From positions 39,292,189 through 39,356,188 of the forward strand of contig OV277869.1 in the NCBI GenBank assembly GCA_922989275.2: a stretch of 64,000 nucleotides of DNA. The letters run 5' to 3'. Below are positions 21,951 through 33,619 of the stretch, in pieces (the stretch's first letter is position 1; each line of letters starts with the position of its first letter). This DNA is from Gari tellinella. Its lineage: Eukaryota; Mollusca; Bivalvia; Cardiida; Psammobiidae. Made by a program: the position numbers and the translations under genes. A model generated the notes under the pieces. The model searched no databases. It saw nothing but the letters and a program-made list of their open reading frames with translations, and was not told where the DNA came from.

Positions 21951-22430
21951 AACAAGAGCCCCATGGGGCATATTTCGATCACCTGAGAATAGCTGACAAA
22001 ATGGAGATAATGATTTATGTCAAGGACAGAGTAATTTTTTACCCGAGGGGCATAATTTGAGCAATCCTGTAAATTTCAATATATAACTCTATGTAAAACT
22101 GTGACCCCCCGGGCGGGGCAAATTTTGACCCGAGGGGCATAATTTGAACAAACTTGATAGAGGACCTGTAGGTGATGCTATGTGCCAAATATCTAAGCTC
22201 TGGCCCTTGTAGTTTCAGACAAGAAGATTTTTTAAGATTTCCTTATTTTTTCACTTTGGTTGCCATGGCAACTAGAGTTCTACATTGTTTTTAATTCTTT
22301 GAACAAATTTGAAAGAGCTTGACCCAAGGAAAATTCCTGTTAAGTTTGGTTGAAATCTGTTTTAAAGGGTATAGGAGGAGATGTCATTTGAAGCAATTGT
22401 AAACGACGACGGATGACGCACGACGACTGA
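21951..22430. mobile_element. Hairpin-ended element, 3' truncated
   Basis: Starts AACAAGAGCCCCATGGGGC...GATCACCTGAG like 12031-12600. It keeps the interior GTTGCCATGGCAAC and GACGACGGATGACGCACG tract, but stops before the closing hairpin. Confidence 0.75.
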
Positions 22431-22588
22431 CAGTCATTATTGCTCATCATCAGAAGCTGTCTGATCTGGGTCTACATTGTTCTCTAGAAGATTCTGTATA
22501 TCCTATCAGCATGGAAATGGTTAACTCTTTCTACACTAAGTAACTATTGTGGGTTATTAGGTACCCTTGTGGATCATTTTAGTAAAAA

Positions 22589-23051
22589 ACAAGACTGCGC
22601 GTTCAATAAACGCTTATGCCCCCAGTGGCATCCTTGACAATATATTCTGAATCTTTTCTAAGTCCAAATTAGGTCAAGGTCAGGGTCAAACTGAGCATTG
22701 GTGAGTTAATAATGGTCCAAGGCAACAACTGTATAAGTATCAAAGCATTCTAGTCAGTTGTGTTGACGCTAGACGAAACGGTAAAATCTAGTTAACCAAG
22801 AAATAGCCTATTTAAAATTTTCCAAGTCCAAATTAGGTCAAGGTCAAGGTCAAAATCAAAGTTTGGTGATATTTGTGGATAGGGAATGGTCCAAGGCAAC
22901 AACTGTATAAGTATCAAAGCATTTGGTTAAGCGATGTTGATGCTAGACGAAACGGTAAAATCTACTTAACCTTGTTACGGACGCACGCACGCACGGACGG
23001 ACAGGACAATTACTATATGCCCCGCATCTGTCGATGCTGGGGGCATAAAAA
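22589..23051. mobile_element. Hairpin-ended element of the CCCCCAG/CTGGGGG type
   Basis: Start AACAAGACTGCGCGTTCAAT with a GCGTTCAATAAACGC hairpin and ATGCCCCCAG; end GATGCTGGGGGCATAAAAAC after a GCACGCACGGACGGACAGG tract. Two interior units carry AATTAGGTCAAGGTCA and ATGGTCCAAGGCAACAACTG. Organisation equals the other hairpin-ended families, with different sequence. Confidence 0.65.
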
Positions 23052-23094
23052 CATGAACCAGTCTACTTGGAAGTCTGGGTAGTTTAATAAATAA

Positions 23095-23290
23095 TGGTCT
23101 GAATTAGCAAATAGTGTAGACCCAGATCAAAGCCCTCTGATCAGGGTCTACACTGTTGCAAATTTGATGAGTTTATTTTAAACAGACCCATGGTGTTTAT
23201 AGAGTTAAAATAAATTCCTTTCAACCCTACATTCCTCTGTAGAAATTACTGATAGCATATGCAAACAGTGTAGACCCTGATCAGAGGGAT
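23095..23290. repeat. AAACAG/TAGACC half-hairpin pair
   Basis: TAGTGTAGACCCAGATCA...CCTCTGATCAGGGTC words and GCAAACAGTGTAGACCC, as in 10618-11075. Confidence 0.5.
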
Positions 23291-23489
23291 TCTATAGGAG
23301 CTGAGCAGGTTCTGTAATGTTTGAAGTTTTCATTGTTTTTTTGTTGTCATACCAGAACTACAACATTAGACTGGTTCAAAATGCCTGTACTGGAAGATTC
23401 TAAAAGGATAATAAATACTGACAATATATAGGGTTGAAAGTTTATCTTAAACCCATTACCCCATAACCTGTTACCATTTTTAATACAGG

Positions 23490-23575
23490 TGAACACTTCA
23501 AGCAGGGTGAAAGTAAAGCAGAGTGTGCCATAAGGTGCATTGTGCTTTACTTTCACCCTGCTTTATTTACCATCT
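23490..23575. repeat. AAGCAGG hairpin repeat
   Basis: AAGCAGGGTGAAAGTAAAGC pairs with GCTTTACTTTCACCCTGCTT across a TGCCATAAGGTGCA loop. Relatives: 24136-24175 (half), 24757-25395 (interrupted), 29980-30068, 43450-43480 (half). Confidence 0.7.
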
Positions 23576-24442
23576 GCTAGGATATAGAAAGAGGTTCGTA
23601 CTGTACATTTTCATGACTGTATAAAGTGGATCTAGTTTCTATGGTAGAGGTAAAATTTATAGGAGTAAATAAGGTCACTGGTGTATCTATGGAGTACTGA
23701 ATCTTACTAATGGGCTTAAAAGTATACTTACAGTGAAGGAGACGACATGTTGTAGTGGTACATTGATATTCCAGCTCAGTCAGCACCAGGGTTTCTTGAG
23801 TCAGCATTTATTTTTCAAATACTTTACAATTTTTGCTGCTTCAACATTTCTTTCTTGGTCCAGGTTTGGAATAACTGTAAGCAAAGACAATTAACTCATT
23901 CAACATTTTACAGCTTTCCTCTGCAAGAATTGGGTTCTTTTAGGAGATTTTAGTTTTACTGTTATCAGGCTTTAAGCTGTCACATAACCTTTATCATTAT
24001 ACAATCAACAATACTTTGTTTCAGCGACTGCTATAGAGAGGTTTTACTGTACTTGTATTTAAAATAATGCAGATAATATTTTGAAGCATATACAATAATA
24101 ACCCATTAAGTCAACTATTATACAGGTGAACATTTCAAGCAGGGTGAAAGTAATGCAGAATGTGCCATAAGGCGCACGTTATATGGTTTCTGACTAGGAG
24201 TCCTAGTAGGACCAAAACTTTTTTATGTGAAAACACAAAATAAACTTTGAGAAATAAAAGCAGACAATACTTGCAGATCAGGAGGTTAACTTAACTTATA
24301 GATCTGTATCCAAAATGGTATTGTATACACATTGAAACGTGTGTTTCTTGTTTTACTATATCCTAGTTGACTTATTTCGTTAAATTGCAAGTTACACAAT
24401 TTCTGAATAGCATTGCAATATTACACTGAATCAATTCAAGTA

Positions 24443-24710
24443 CTGTATAGCTCAGTGGTAGAGCGTCCGCTTGCAGTGCGGGAGGTTGCGGGTTTAATCC
24501 CCAGCTGGGTTAAACCAAAGACTTGAAAATTGGTAGTAATGGCTTCCCTCCTTGGCCCTCAGGAATTCGGGTTTAATAGCATTACGACTTGTTCGTCAGT
24601 GTCAGGATAAAGTGACCGGCCGGGTACAGTCCCAATGGTGCACCTAATAAGTGCCCCTTCTCATAATCATCAGAATTGATGGCGTTGAGTAATAAATAGA
24701 AATAGAAACA
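24443..24710 (+). mobile_element. tRNA-derived SINE
   Basis: The 5' end resembles a tRNA: A-box TAGCTCAGTGGTAGAGCG, an anticodon-like loop TTGCAGT between CCGC/GCGG stems (GCA in anticodon position) and B-box GGGTTTAATCCCC. A ~190-bp unrelated body follows, then an AATAAATAGAAATAGAAAC tail. No clean acceptor stem, so not a functional tRNA. A Cys-tRNA origin is suggested only by the loop. Confidence 0.7.
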
Positions 24711-24796
24711 ACATTAACCCGTTACCTCTTAGCCTTTTTCTAGCCTTAAAAACAGGTGACCACTTAAAGCAGGTTGAAAGTAAAGCAGAATGTGCC

Positions 24797-25351
24797 TTAA
24801 AGGGACTCGCAACCGGATGGTGTACTTGTCAAAATAAAATAAAATACTCAAATAAAAGCAAATTTGTGGCATTATTTGGCTTCTGACATTAAAAAAATAA
24901 GATCTGTCCAAAAAAAGTTTCAAGAATCGTCACCGAATCTTAGATTTTTAGATATTTTCCATCGTTTTTCTATACCGACTAGTAGACGGTATAGTTGTTG
25001 TTGTTGCTTCTCTACACAGGCTCAGACATAAACCCGAGCCGAAACACGAAGTTCACTGTTGTATGCACTTTCGATCGCTACACATTGAAATACGTTAAAT
25101 CGATCCGAGATAAACGGATAGTCTCCGTGGTTCATTGGTCTAAGCATTTTCCCCTATTTTGCCTTCTGTCCGCCAATGCCGGGCCCCGGGTTCGAATCCC
25201 ACCAGAGACCAGTATTTTTTTTTTTATTGAAATACATTTTTTTAAACAGAATTTCTTATCCTAAACTAATTCTTTACCATTTATATAAGCGTTTGACACA
25301 TATTTACAAATTACTATTTTTAATGCACCATCTGGTTGCGAGTCGCTTTAA
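24797..25351. mobile_element. TTAA-flanked MITE with tRNA-like module (copy b)
   Basis: 547 bp between TTAA duplications (24797-24800, 25348-25351). TIRs are AGGGACTCGCAACCGGATGG and ...CATCTGGTTGCGAGTCGCT. It is in inverted orientation relative to 28888-29439. TTAA targets are used by piggyBac and Kolobok transposases; which one mobilised this family is unknown. Confidence 0.88.
25123..25210 (+). other. tRNA-like module inside MITE copy b
   Basis: A-box-like GGTTCATTGGTCTAAGC and B-box GGGTTCGAATCCC with a pairing acceptor-like end ACCAGAGACCA. The space between is longer than in a tRNA. Present also at 29032-29118 (-) and 37213-37300 (+). Not a functional tRNA gene by appearance. Confidence 0.55.
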
Positions 25352-25669
25352 GGCACATTCTGCTTTACTTTCAGCCTGCTTTAAGCTACCATCTGTAAGG
25401 ATAAAGAAAATATTTCTTCTGTTACATATTCTTGGCTGTATAAATTGGAACTGTTTATTTCAGTGATGGAATAAATTGAGGCGTAAAAAAGGTGTTTTTA
25501 AGGGGTAATGGGTTAATTGTTTTGGGTTAATTTCAATTCTTTATTTTCACTTGTCACTGATATGTATCAATGTAACTTTAGTAACACAAATAACACATGT
25601 ATGTAAAGGTCAAAAAGTGATATACCATAAGCAAGCATAATCAGTTTTCCTGTTTCGAAACTAATTAAA

Positions 25670-27309
25670 ACGAGAGCACCGCAAACGGGTGCTGGACGCT
25701 CGACTTTCATATACTTGAGACGGCTACATTTTTCAAACTTAAAGAATGTGTAAGGGTGTTTAATGCCCTATTGATCATAGAAGTTTGTAAGCAACAACAA
25801 CTTAAACATACTTGGACAGTCTACATTCCATTTAAAGTAAACTGTAAGTCAAAACAAGGACAATATCTTTGCCTGCTTTACCTGCCTTGCTGTAATGAGT
25901 TGCCCTTTTGAAACTAAACAAGTTTTCAAATACAATGGAAGTTTGAAATTAATAACTTTCTACAGTTACTGAATAACTTCATATACAAATTCTTAGTCAA
26001 ACAAGGGCAATAACTCTGCAATGACAAATCCCATGAATATCTGCTTTATTGAAAGGTGATGCCCTTTTGAAACCTTACAAGTACTCAAAGTTTCAAGTTA
26101 ATACCTATGGTAATTATTGAGAAACCTAATTAAATTCTAAAAAGTCAAAACAAGGGCAAATACTCTGGAACCACAAAACCAAGGGTTGCCTGCCTTCTTG
26201 AAATGAGTTGTCCTTTTGATACTTAACAAGTATTTAAAGTTTCAAATAAATACCTATGATAATTATTGAGAAATTTCAATTTACAAAAAAAAAATTATGT
26301 AAATAAAAACAAGGGCAATAACTCTGGAATGGCACATCCCGGTCACCTTTCTTGTTTGAATGAGTTGCCCTTTTGAAATAACACAAGTATTTAAAGTTTC
26401 AAGTTAATACCTTTGACAGTTATTAAGATATTTCAATTTACAAGTTTTAAGTAAATAAATCAAGGGCGATTACTCTGGAATTACATATCTCACATAGTAA
26501 CCTACCTTATTGTAATGAGTTGTCCTTTTGATACTTAACAAGTATTCAAAGTTTAAAGTTAATATCTTTCATAGTTATTTAGATATGTTAATTTATAACT
26601 TTTAAGTAAATAAAACAAGGGTAATAACTCTGGATACACAAATCTCAGGGTTACCTGTCTTGTTGTAATGAGTTGAACTTTTGAAGCTGAATAACTATTC
26701 AAAGTTTAAAGTTTATATCTTTCATAGTTATTTAGATATGTTAATTTACAATTTTTAAGTAAATAAAACAAGGGCAATAACTCTGGATACACAAATCCTA
26801 GGGTTACTTGCCTTGTTGTAATGAGTTGCCCTTCTGATACTGAATAACTATTCCAAGTTTCAAGTTTATATCTTTCATAGTTATTTAGATATGTTAATTT
26901 ACAATTTTAAAGTAAATAAAACAAGGGCAATAACTCTGAAATGACAAATCCCAGGGTTACCTGCCTTGTTGTAATGAGTTGCCCTTCTGATACTGAACAA
27001 GTATTCCAAGTTTCAAGTTAATATCTTTCATAGTTATTTAGATATGTTAATTTACAATTTTTAAGTAAATAAAACAAGGGCAATAACTCAAAAATGACAA
27101 ATCCCAGGGTTACCTGCCTTGTTGTTATGAGTTGCCCTTTTGATACTGAATAACTATTCCAAGTTTCAAATGGATACCTTTGATAGTTATTGAGAAATCA
27201 ACTCTTACAAAAACCTTAAGCAAAAAACTTAACCGACGCAGACGCTGACGCAGACGCAGACGACAGGGTGACGACAATAGCTCGACTTTTCAAAAAAGTC
27301 GCGCTAAAA
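25670..27309. mobile_element. Hairpin-ended element with nine ~150-bp tandem repeats
   Basis: Ends: CGAGAGCACCGCAAACGG plus GTGCTGGACGCTCGACTT at the left, and ATAGCTCGACTTTTC with AAAAGTCGCGCTAAAAA at the right after a GACGCAGACG tract. Core units start with AAACAAGGGCAATAACTCTG near 25852, 25996, 26145, 26305, 26455, 26614, 26765, 26917 and 27070 and contain AATGAGTTGCCCTTTTGA. This is the pearl-type layout (short ends, tandem core). Non-coding. Confidence 0.8.
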
Positions 27310-27480
27310 ATGGACCGATTTGACCAGGTCCGATTTGGTTTTGGGCCGATTTAACTCGGGTCGGATTTGGTTTTGGGCCGATTTGACCCGTTACCACTCC
27401 ATTAGATTTGGTTTTGGGTCGATTTTACTCGGGTCCGATTTGGTTTTGGGCCGATTTGACCCGTTACCACTCCATTAGCC
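27307..27480. repeat. GGTCCGATTTGGTTTTGGGC tandem repeat
   Basis: Several short units GATTTGGTTTTGGG-CCGATTT, including a duplicated ~80-bp block ending GACCCGTTACCACTCCATTA. From 27480 to 28050 I see no gene. Confidence 0.75.
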
Positions 27481-28049
27481 TACCCTTTTCGCAAATAACT
27501 GGCCAACTTTTTGTGACCATATCTCGGTCGAATTTCAACTTACGCGGCTGAAATTTTCAGTACAAATAGTTGGATGTTATTTAAAAATATTGACCACCTC
27601 ACATTTTTGTGTTTTGGTTGCGCCTTCCAATTACAGAGCAATATATGAGAGAGGGGGGCATTTCTTTCGCGAGCCCGGCGTTCATTTTGTGATTTTCCCC
27701 ATCTTTTAATGTGTTTTATTTACAATCGCGTGTAGATAGTATACGTATGGTGACTCTAAATCATCTTCTGTTAAGTGCCGAAAATGTAGTAATACGGGAA
27801 AATACGCATTTACTTACCCTCGATCATTCGCGACTTCAATGGCTGTTTTGCTTGTTTCTTCCGGATGTGGATAGACTGGGGAGCAGTTATTATTCAATAT
27901 ATTTTTTCACTTTCAAGAGTTATCGTTCGTTGAGCTGGCTCCATTATTTTCAGCGCAAGAATTGAGAAATTGAAACAGAAATGTTTAAACAAAGATCAGC
28001 ACAATGCAATAATATAACAAGAATATGGAATTAAAAAATGGAACATATA

Positions 28050-28312
28050 ATTGAACTAGAATGTTAAAAGTACAATACAAAGTTTAAAAATCAAAGTGAA
28101 AATTGAAAGTTTAAAATAATAATAAGAATAAGAATATCAAAATAGAAAGTTAAAAATAAGAATAAGAATTAGAAAATCAAAATAGAAAGTTAAAAATAAG
28201 AATAAGAATTAGAAAATCAAAATAGAAAGTTAAAAATAAGAATAAGAATTAGAAAATCAAAATAGAAAGTTAAAAATAAGAATAAGAATTAGAAAATCAA
28301 AATAGCAAAGTT
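28050..28312. repeat. 40-bp A-rich minisatellite
   Basis: Four to five units of about 40 bp (AAAGTTAAAAATAAGAATAA plus GAATTAGAAAATCAAAATAG). The array is nearly homogeneous, suggesting recent expansion. Confidence 0.85.
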
Positions 28313-28417
28313 GAAAATAAAAGGCGGATATTCGGTCATTTCATTGAAGAAGTACAGTTCATGACTAATTTTGGTTTCCCAGCGGAGGTTTTGGGGCTTT
28401 GGGTCACCTGTATTATA

Positions 28418-28754
28418 CAGTGCTTCCTCTCTACAACAATACCAAATGGGAGACAAATATTGTGTGCGTTGTTCGGGTATGTTGTTATAGGGAGGGAAAT
28501 TGGCTTACATTTGCAAACAGATGGAATACAGATCAGGCCGCGTAACGCGGCCTGATCTGGACTCAATCTGTTTGCCACTCGTCATTATGTTTTGTTTTGT
28601 CAAAATGTCCTATATGTGACTTTGAGAAAACAGCAGACGATATTGCAGCCTTGAACATGTTGGACATATAGTTTTTCTTCTTTCGGGAAGAGTGGCAAAA
28701 GTTGTAAGGAGGGAATCGTTATTAGGAGGGAATCGTTGTGAGGAGGGAGCTCTG
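28418..28754. mobile_element. CAGTGTTCCCTC MITE (pogo-like), full copy
   Basis: TA-flanked termini CAGTGCTTCCTCTCTACAAC and ...GGAGGGAGCTCTG. At its centre is the hairpin GCAAACAGATGGAATACAGA...TCTGTTTGCC with core GATCAGGCCGCG.CGCGGCCTGATC (28512-28576). Non-coding. Confidence 0.8.
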
Positions 28755-28887
28755 TACTGTATATGAAAGTGGTATTGAGTTTATAACAATCTATATTGCC
28801 ATTACCCCTTTGCAATTAACAAAGGAAATACTAGCTGGTTTCAAAGCTTCCGGCATGCATTGCTTTAAGAAAAGACAATATGCGATA

Positions 28888-29439
28888 TTAAAGCGACTCG
28901 CAACCAGATGGTGCATTAAAAATAGTAATTTGTAAATATGTGCCAAACGCTTATATAAATGGTAAAGAATTAGTTTAGGATAAGAAATTCTGTTTAAAAA
29001 AATGTAGATCTATTTCAATAAAAAAAAATATTGGTCTCTGGTGGGATTCGAACCCGGGGCCCGGCATTGGCGGACAGAAGGCAAAATAGGGGAAACCGCT
29101 TAGACCAATGGACCACGGAACTATCCGTTTTATCTCGGATCGATTTAACGTATTTCAATGTGTAGCGATCGAAAGTGCATACAACTTCGTAATTCGGCTC
29201 GTGTTTATGTCTGAGCCCGTGTAGAGAAGCAACAACAACAACTATACCGTCTACTAGTCGGTATAGAAAAACGATGGAAAATATCTAAAAAGCTAAGATT
29301 CGGTGACGATTCTTGAGACTTTTTTTGGACTGATCATATTTTTTTAATGCCAGAAGCCAAAAAATGCCACAAATTTGCTTTTATTTGAGTATTTTATTTT
29401 ATTTTGACAAGTACACCATCCGGTTGCGAGTCCCTTTAA
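28888..29439. mobile_element. TTAA-flanked MITE with tRNA-like module (copy c)
   Basis: TTAA at 28888-28891 and 29436-29439; TIRs AGCGACTCGCAACCAGATGG and ...CATCCGGTTGCGAGTCCCT. The tRNA-like module is on the minus strand at 29032-29118. A CAACAACAACAACTATACCG segment follows, as in all copies. Confidence 0.88.
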
Positions 29440-29547
29440 GATCGTGTGTTTTGAATTCACGTTTTAATTGAACGGTTATACATTCGTATTTTGGATTGTT
29501 GGAGAGATGTGAGTATTGGGTCAAAGATTATAAAGCGTCGGAGTTGA

Positions 29548-29655
29548 GTCTGATATTTTTCTCAAGCATTTGATTGGTCAGCTTTGAGCCTAGGCTCAAA
29601 GCTGACCAATCAAATGCTTGAAAACTACATGTACTTTAGACTCAGCTCAAAAGCT
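29548..29655. repeat. Palindrome around TTTGAGCCTAGGCTCAAA
   Basis: CAAGCATTTGATTGGTCAGC pairs perfectly with GCTGACCAATCAAATGCTTG, with flanking GAGTC/GACTC words extending the symmetry. Confidence 0.75.
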
Positions 29656-29768
29656 TTATAACCTTGGACCTTGTTCTAACCACAACAGATATACTATATT
29701 CCTAACGAATACAGGATGGTGTAATAACAGTACTGCACATCCACAGGTAAGTCGTACTATAGTCTATA

Positions 29769-30188
29769 CAGTGAAACCCCTCTAAACCGGAACCTCTAAA
29801 TACCGGAATTCTCTCTAAACCGGACAAAAACGTTGGTCCCGTTTCCAGCTCTCTTTATTTTAACCTATTACACCATAAATATGTTTTTTTCGCCTTTGGT
29901 TTATCACTTCACTGAAAAAAAATACATTCATGAATATGTATCATCAGAAATAGTTTCTATTTTCTTTCAGATGATAGCTTAAAGCAGGTTAAAAGTAAAG
30001 CAGAATGCGCCTTATAAAGCAGAATGCGCCATAAGGCGCATTCTGCTTTACTTTCAACCTGCTTTAAGTGAACAGCTATCTTCTATACTAGAAATAAGCT
30101 ATGGGTTAAAACCCCTCTAAACTGTACCCCCTCTAAACCGGACATATATGTTGTCCCCACACGTGTCCGGTTTAGAGGGGTTTCACTG
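29769..30188. mobile_element. pogo/Tigger-like MITE (CAGTGAAACCCCTCTAAACC)
   Basis: TA-flanked, 420 bp, TIRs CAGTGAAACCCCTCTAAACC and GGTTTAGAGGGGTTTCACTG with CCGGAC repeats inside the ends. The centre is the AAGCAGG hairpin with a partial duplication (29980-30068). Confidence 0.85.
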
Positions 30189-30321
30189 TACTCCTACAGA
30201 GGGCACAGCAATACGCGACGTATGAAAAGGATCCAAACTATTTGACACGCGTATCGACATTTCTTCAGTCAAAACAGCTGACTTTAAAAATAGTGCAGAC
30301 GACACTACCAATCAGACGATG

Positions 30322-31271
30322 TTAAGGGTGTATCAATGTCATAAGCCATTTTTTCAAAGTATTTAACTTTTTTTCTAACATTATTTTTTTGGAAGAGCTG
30401 TTTATGATGAATGAAAAAATGAAAACAAAAATATATGGTGGTGTCCTTGTTTTTGAGCTACAGCGATTTGAAAAAGGTATGTCAAATTTGGACTTTTTTT
30501 GTCAAATTTTACCCATTCAGGGTACAAGCTTCAGTAAAATTTATTTCGAAACAAAACAAACATGATAATTTGGGTTTCCATTATTTATTTCAAGTCTATG
30601 GTGGTATTTTCACATATAGAAACCAAATTTAGACAAAGCAGGCACCAGGTTTGAACAATATCTATCCTTGAATATCAAAAATATGCTTTGTATAGGGCAT
30701 GATTTTATTAGATTTTTTATTTTATGAAAAAAAGTAAAAAAGTTTGAAAATGAAATAGTTCTAGTATTTAACTTTTTCTTATATTCTACCAGATGAAAGC
30801 CCATGCTAAGGCAGTTCAAAATATGAAAAGAAATTGAAAGGTCAGTGTTGAAAATTTTGAGTTATTAAAGTAAAAAGAGTTATCTCCCCTTACAAAATGT
30901 ACAAAAAAGTACCATATCGATGCTATTTAGAGCTTTATAAATTTCACATTTGGTGCCTTTTTTTTCTTAAATTAGTGTTTGTATGAAGAAATACTACCAT
31001 AGATAGGAAATAAATAACACAAAACCAAATTATCATATTTGTTTTCATTTAAAATGGATTTTATTGAAGCGGGCTGTTTGAAAAGGACAAAATAACAGGA
31101 AGTGGGTGGGGTAAATGTTACATGGCTGTAGAGCCAACTGTTGTTCACCAAAATGTACACTTTTTCTATTTTTTCCATTCATCTTAAATAGCTATTCAAT
31201 ACAAAACCATCATAGAGTGTTTTCATATACTTTGAAAAGTTCCCAAAGTCATGACATTGATACACCCTTAA
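30322..31271. mobile_element. TTAA-flanked palindromic element
   Basis: TIRs GGGTGTATCAATGTCATAAG and the complement of its GGGTGTATCAATGTCATGAC counterpart, with TTAA at 30322-30325 and 31268-31271. The interior is a diverged inverted duplication: AACATGATAATTTGG and TCTATGGTGGTATTT recur inverted near 30970-31050. No transposase. Confidence 0.75.
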
Positions 31272-31583
31272 AGCAGACGAAAAACGAGCCGACGCTATCA
31301 CAGCCAAAATGACCCATTACCGTTCAAACTGATATACATGTAATATCGTTTGCTCGCCAACATGTTGTCTTCAGTTATTTCTAAAGTTTGGATTTAAGAT
31401 ATGTTGACAAAAAAGAAATGGATGTGTTAAACGATTTGGATCCTGATCTGGGTCCAAACTAGCTGCGTGTTACTGTTGTCCAGCTTTTTGCTGAATCTAT
31501 ATACTTGCATTTAACTGTTGATCAGACCTGTTGAATATGATGTATTTATAAATGACCCAATACGTAACGAGGTACTAAATACA

Positions 31584-31787
31584 CAGTAAAACCTCTCTAT
31601 TACAACTTCTATATTGTGTCAATTACTAGCTGATTACGACTAGTGACAACTTAAAGCAATGGGACAGGAAAACAGAAAGCTCCCTTAGGATCTATCTGTT
31701 TTACTGTCACATTGCTTTAAGCTATCACATTTCTTTTATACAACTATAAGCCTTCGTTTTAGTGTTCGCAGTAGAGAGGTTTTACGG
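31584..31787. mobile_element. pogo/Tigger-like MITE (CAGTAAAACCTCTCTA)
   Basis: TIRs CAGTAAAACCTCTCTATTAC and GTAGAGAGGTTTTACGG. The inner hairpin AAAGCAATG...CATTGCTTT is imperfect. From 31788 to 32786 I see no gene; a fragment of the CAGTGTTCCCTC family is near 32000-32090. Confidence 0.7.
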
Positions 31788-32786
31788 TTTAATTTACGAA
31801 TAAACTACATGCATGGCTGAATTGTCTGTCTATATCTCCATTTTAGTAAAAAATAAATTATATAGGCCGATTTAGTTGACCTGGCAGGGCGGAGTTTCGA
31901 TGCGGACCTTTGCATTTCAACTTTGTGGGCGGTAGCACGCTCTTTCATTATCGGAATTTACCGTTGTCGTCTGTCGGTTATTTCTCAACATTACTAGTGG
32001 ACATTTTGACAGAAGGAATATAATGAAGAATGACAAACAGCTTGAATCCTGCAGGTCAATTAGGTGTAGAGAGGGGGCACTATACACGTCGTTTTCACGT
32101 GGATATGGTTGCACGCCCATGTGTTTCATAGGAACATTACTATTTAATACGGAACTATACCTATCACTCCTAAAATCAAATGCAAATTAGTTTATCTTTT
32201 CCGCCTAGTCTCATTAATGAACCCCTGGAACGACATTATATTTTGTGACAGTTGTCGTCCCTTTACTGTGAGGGATATGGCAAAGACGAGAAATAGCTCC
32301 ATATTCATGTAACTGTGCACATGTGGACTAAGCTCCGCCCTGTCAGGTGAAAAAAAAATCGGTCTACAAATGATATGAAGAAATTCTTAAATAAAGTTTT
32401 GAATCCTTATTAAACTGACCAGGATCCGAACTGCTTGCAAACACTATTAAATCACTTTGACCAAGACGAAGAGTTTATATATATAAAGTTTAACAAATCA
32501 CTGTGTATAAAGATATGTTTAGTATCTACGGATCATGCGATATCGTATATCATGGGAAACCATAAGTAAAGCTATTTTTAGACATGACATGCGATTTAAA
32601 GTTAGCATTTCTTCAGATACGTAGAAGGGGTAAGTAATACTATTGTCTCTTAGTATAGTTTATTAAACAATATTTAATATCCGGGACATATCTCTATTAC
32701 TATAACTATAATCACGACAGGAAGGAAGTAGGAAGAAAGCTCAACGATTCTGTTGTGAATGGCTCATTTCTAAAATGCTTGTGATA

Positions 32787-33027
32787 CAGTGGAGAAAACG
32801 TTATTCTTTCCCTTTTAAAGGCAAACGAAACGCATCGCAGTAAAATGGAGAAAATGACAACTTTTCGACAATTCTGACTATCTATTTTAATCTGAGTGAC
32901 AAACAGTTACGAGCCTGATCAGACGCCGGGTTACCCGGCGTCTGATCTGGCTCCTAAATGTTTGAATTGGAAATACTAGTTTTAGCGTAAACGCGTTTAT
33001 TGGGAAAGGATAACGTTTTCTCCACTG
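32787..33027. mobile_element. CAGTGGAGAA MITE with AAACAG hairpin
   Basis: TA-flanked termini CAGTGGAGAAAACGTTATTC and GATAACGTTTTCTCCACTG. Centre 32899-32965 is a hairpin with GATCAGACGCCGGG/CCCGGCGTCTGATC stem. A sister copy lies at 47985-48230. Confidence 0.85.
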
Positions 33028-33555
33028 TAATGCCTAGTGAGAACGTTTGGATTGCATGAAATTGGAAGTCACTGGTACACTTTCAAATACGTTTTACGCG
33101 TGTCTCTTTATGACTCAGACTAGATGTAGCTCTTGAATAATCCGTATTTTATAAGCTAATATAATTTTTCATATGATAGATGTTCGTATTGGGCGTTTTT
33201 ATAAAGTGAATAATGATAAATCTACGGGAGAAGGGATATATTAAATAGGATTGACACTAATCTCTTCACTGCCAATTAAGGACAGTAGTACAGTAATACT
33301 TGCATATTTTATATACTAATTGGATTAAGATCAGACACCGGGAAGACCACTGCCTGGTCTGGATCTAAACTGTTAAATATTCGTTTCAATGTTTCCTTGA
33401 CAAACGCGTTAACTCTTTCATGATCAAATTTATCGTGAGGTTTTTACCCCCATTCACAGCCATAGTGTCGTCTATTTCAATATTGTTGTCTGCAATATCG
33501 TTTCAAAGTTAGATTTAAGGCATATATTATAACTAATGTTATTAAAAACAAGTGG

Positions 33556-33619
33556 CAAACAGTTTTGATCCTGACCAGACTCCGCGTGACGCGGCGTCTG
33601 ATCAGGATCAAAACTGTTT
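33556..33619. repeat. AAACAG hairpin, near-perfect
   Basis: CAAACAGTTTTGATCCTGA pairs with TCAGGATCAAAACTGTTT around GACTCCGCGTGACGCGGCGTC. Nearby 33290-33400 has a weaker relative. No gene in 33028-33904. Confidence 0.85.

Larger units (their letters stand above)
24757..25395. repeat. AAGCAGG hairpin repeat interrupted at its centre by a TTAA MITE
   Basis: Left arm AAGCAGGTTGAAAGTAAAGC...TGTGCC and right arm GGCACATTCTGCTTTACTTT...CAGCCTGCTTTAAG are complementary. They meet at a TTAA loop where the MITE 24801-25347 has inserted. This gives a clear empty-site reconstruction. Confidence 0.8.

Noticed and set aside
24443..24515. Functional tRNA gene
   Set aside because: A- and B-boxes are present but no acceptor stem pairing was found, and an A-rich-tailed body follows; a SINE fits better.
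25123..25210. Functional tRNA gene in the TTAA MITE
   Set aside because: The distance between A- and B-box is too long and the arms do not form a clear cloverleaf; the unit is repeated in every MITE copy.
25670..27309. CRISPR-like array
   Set aside because: Units of ~150 bp are contiguous and similar throughout with no unique spacers, and the setting is eukaryotic.
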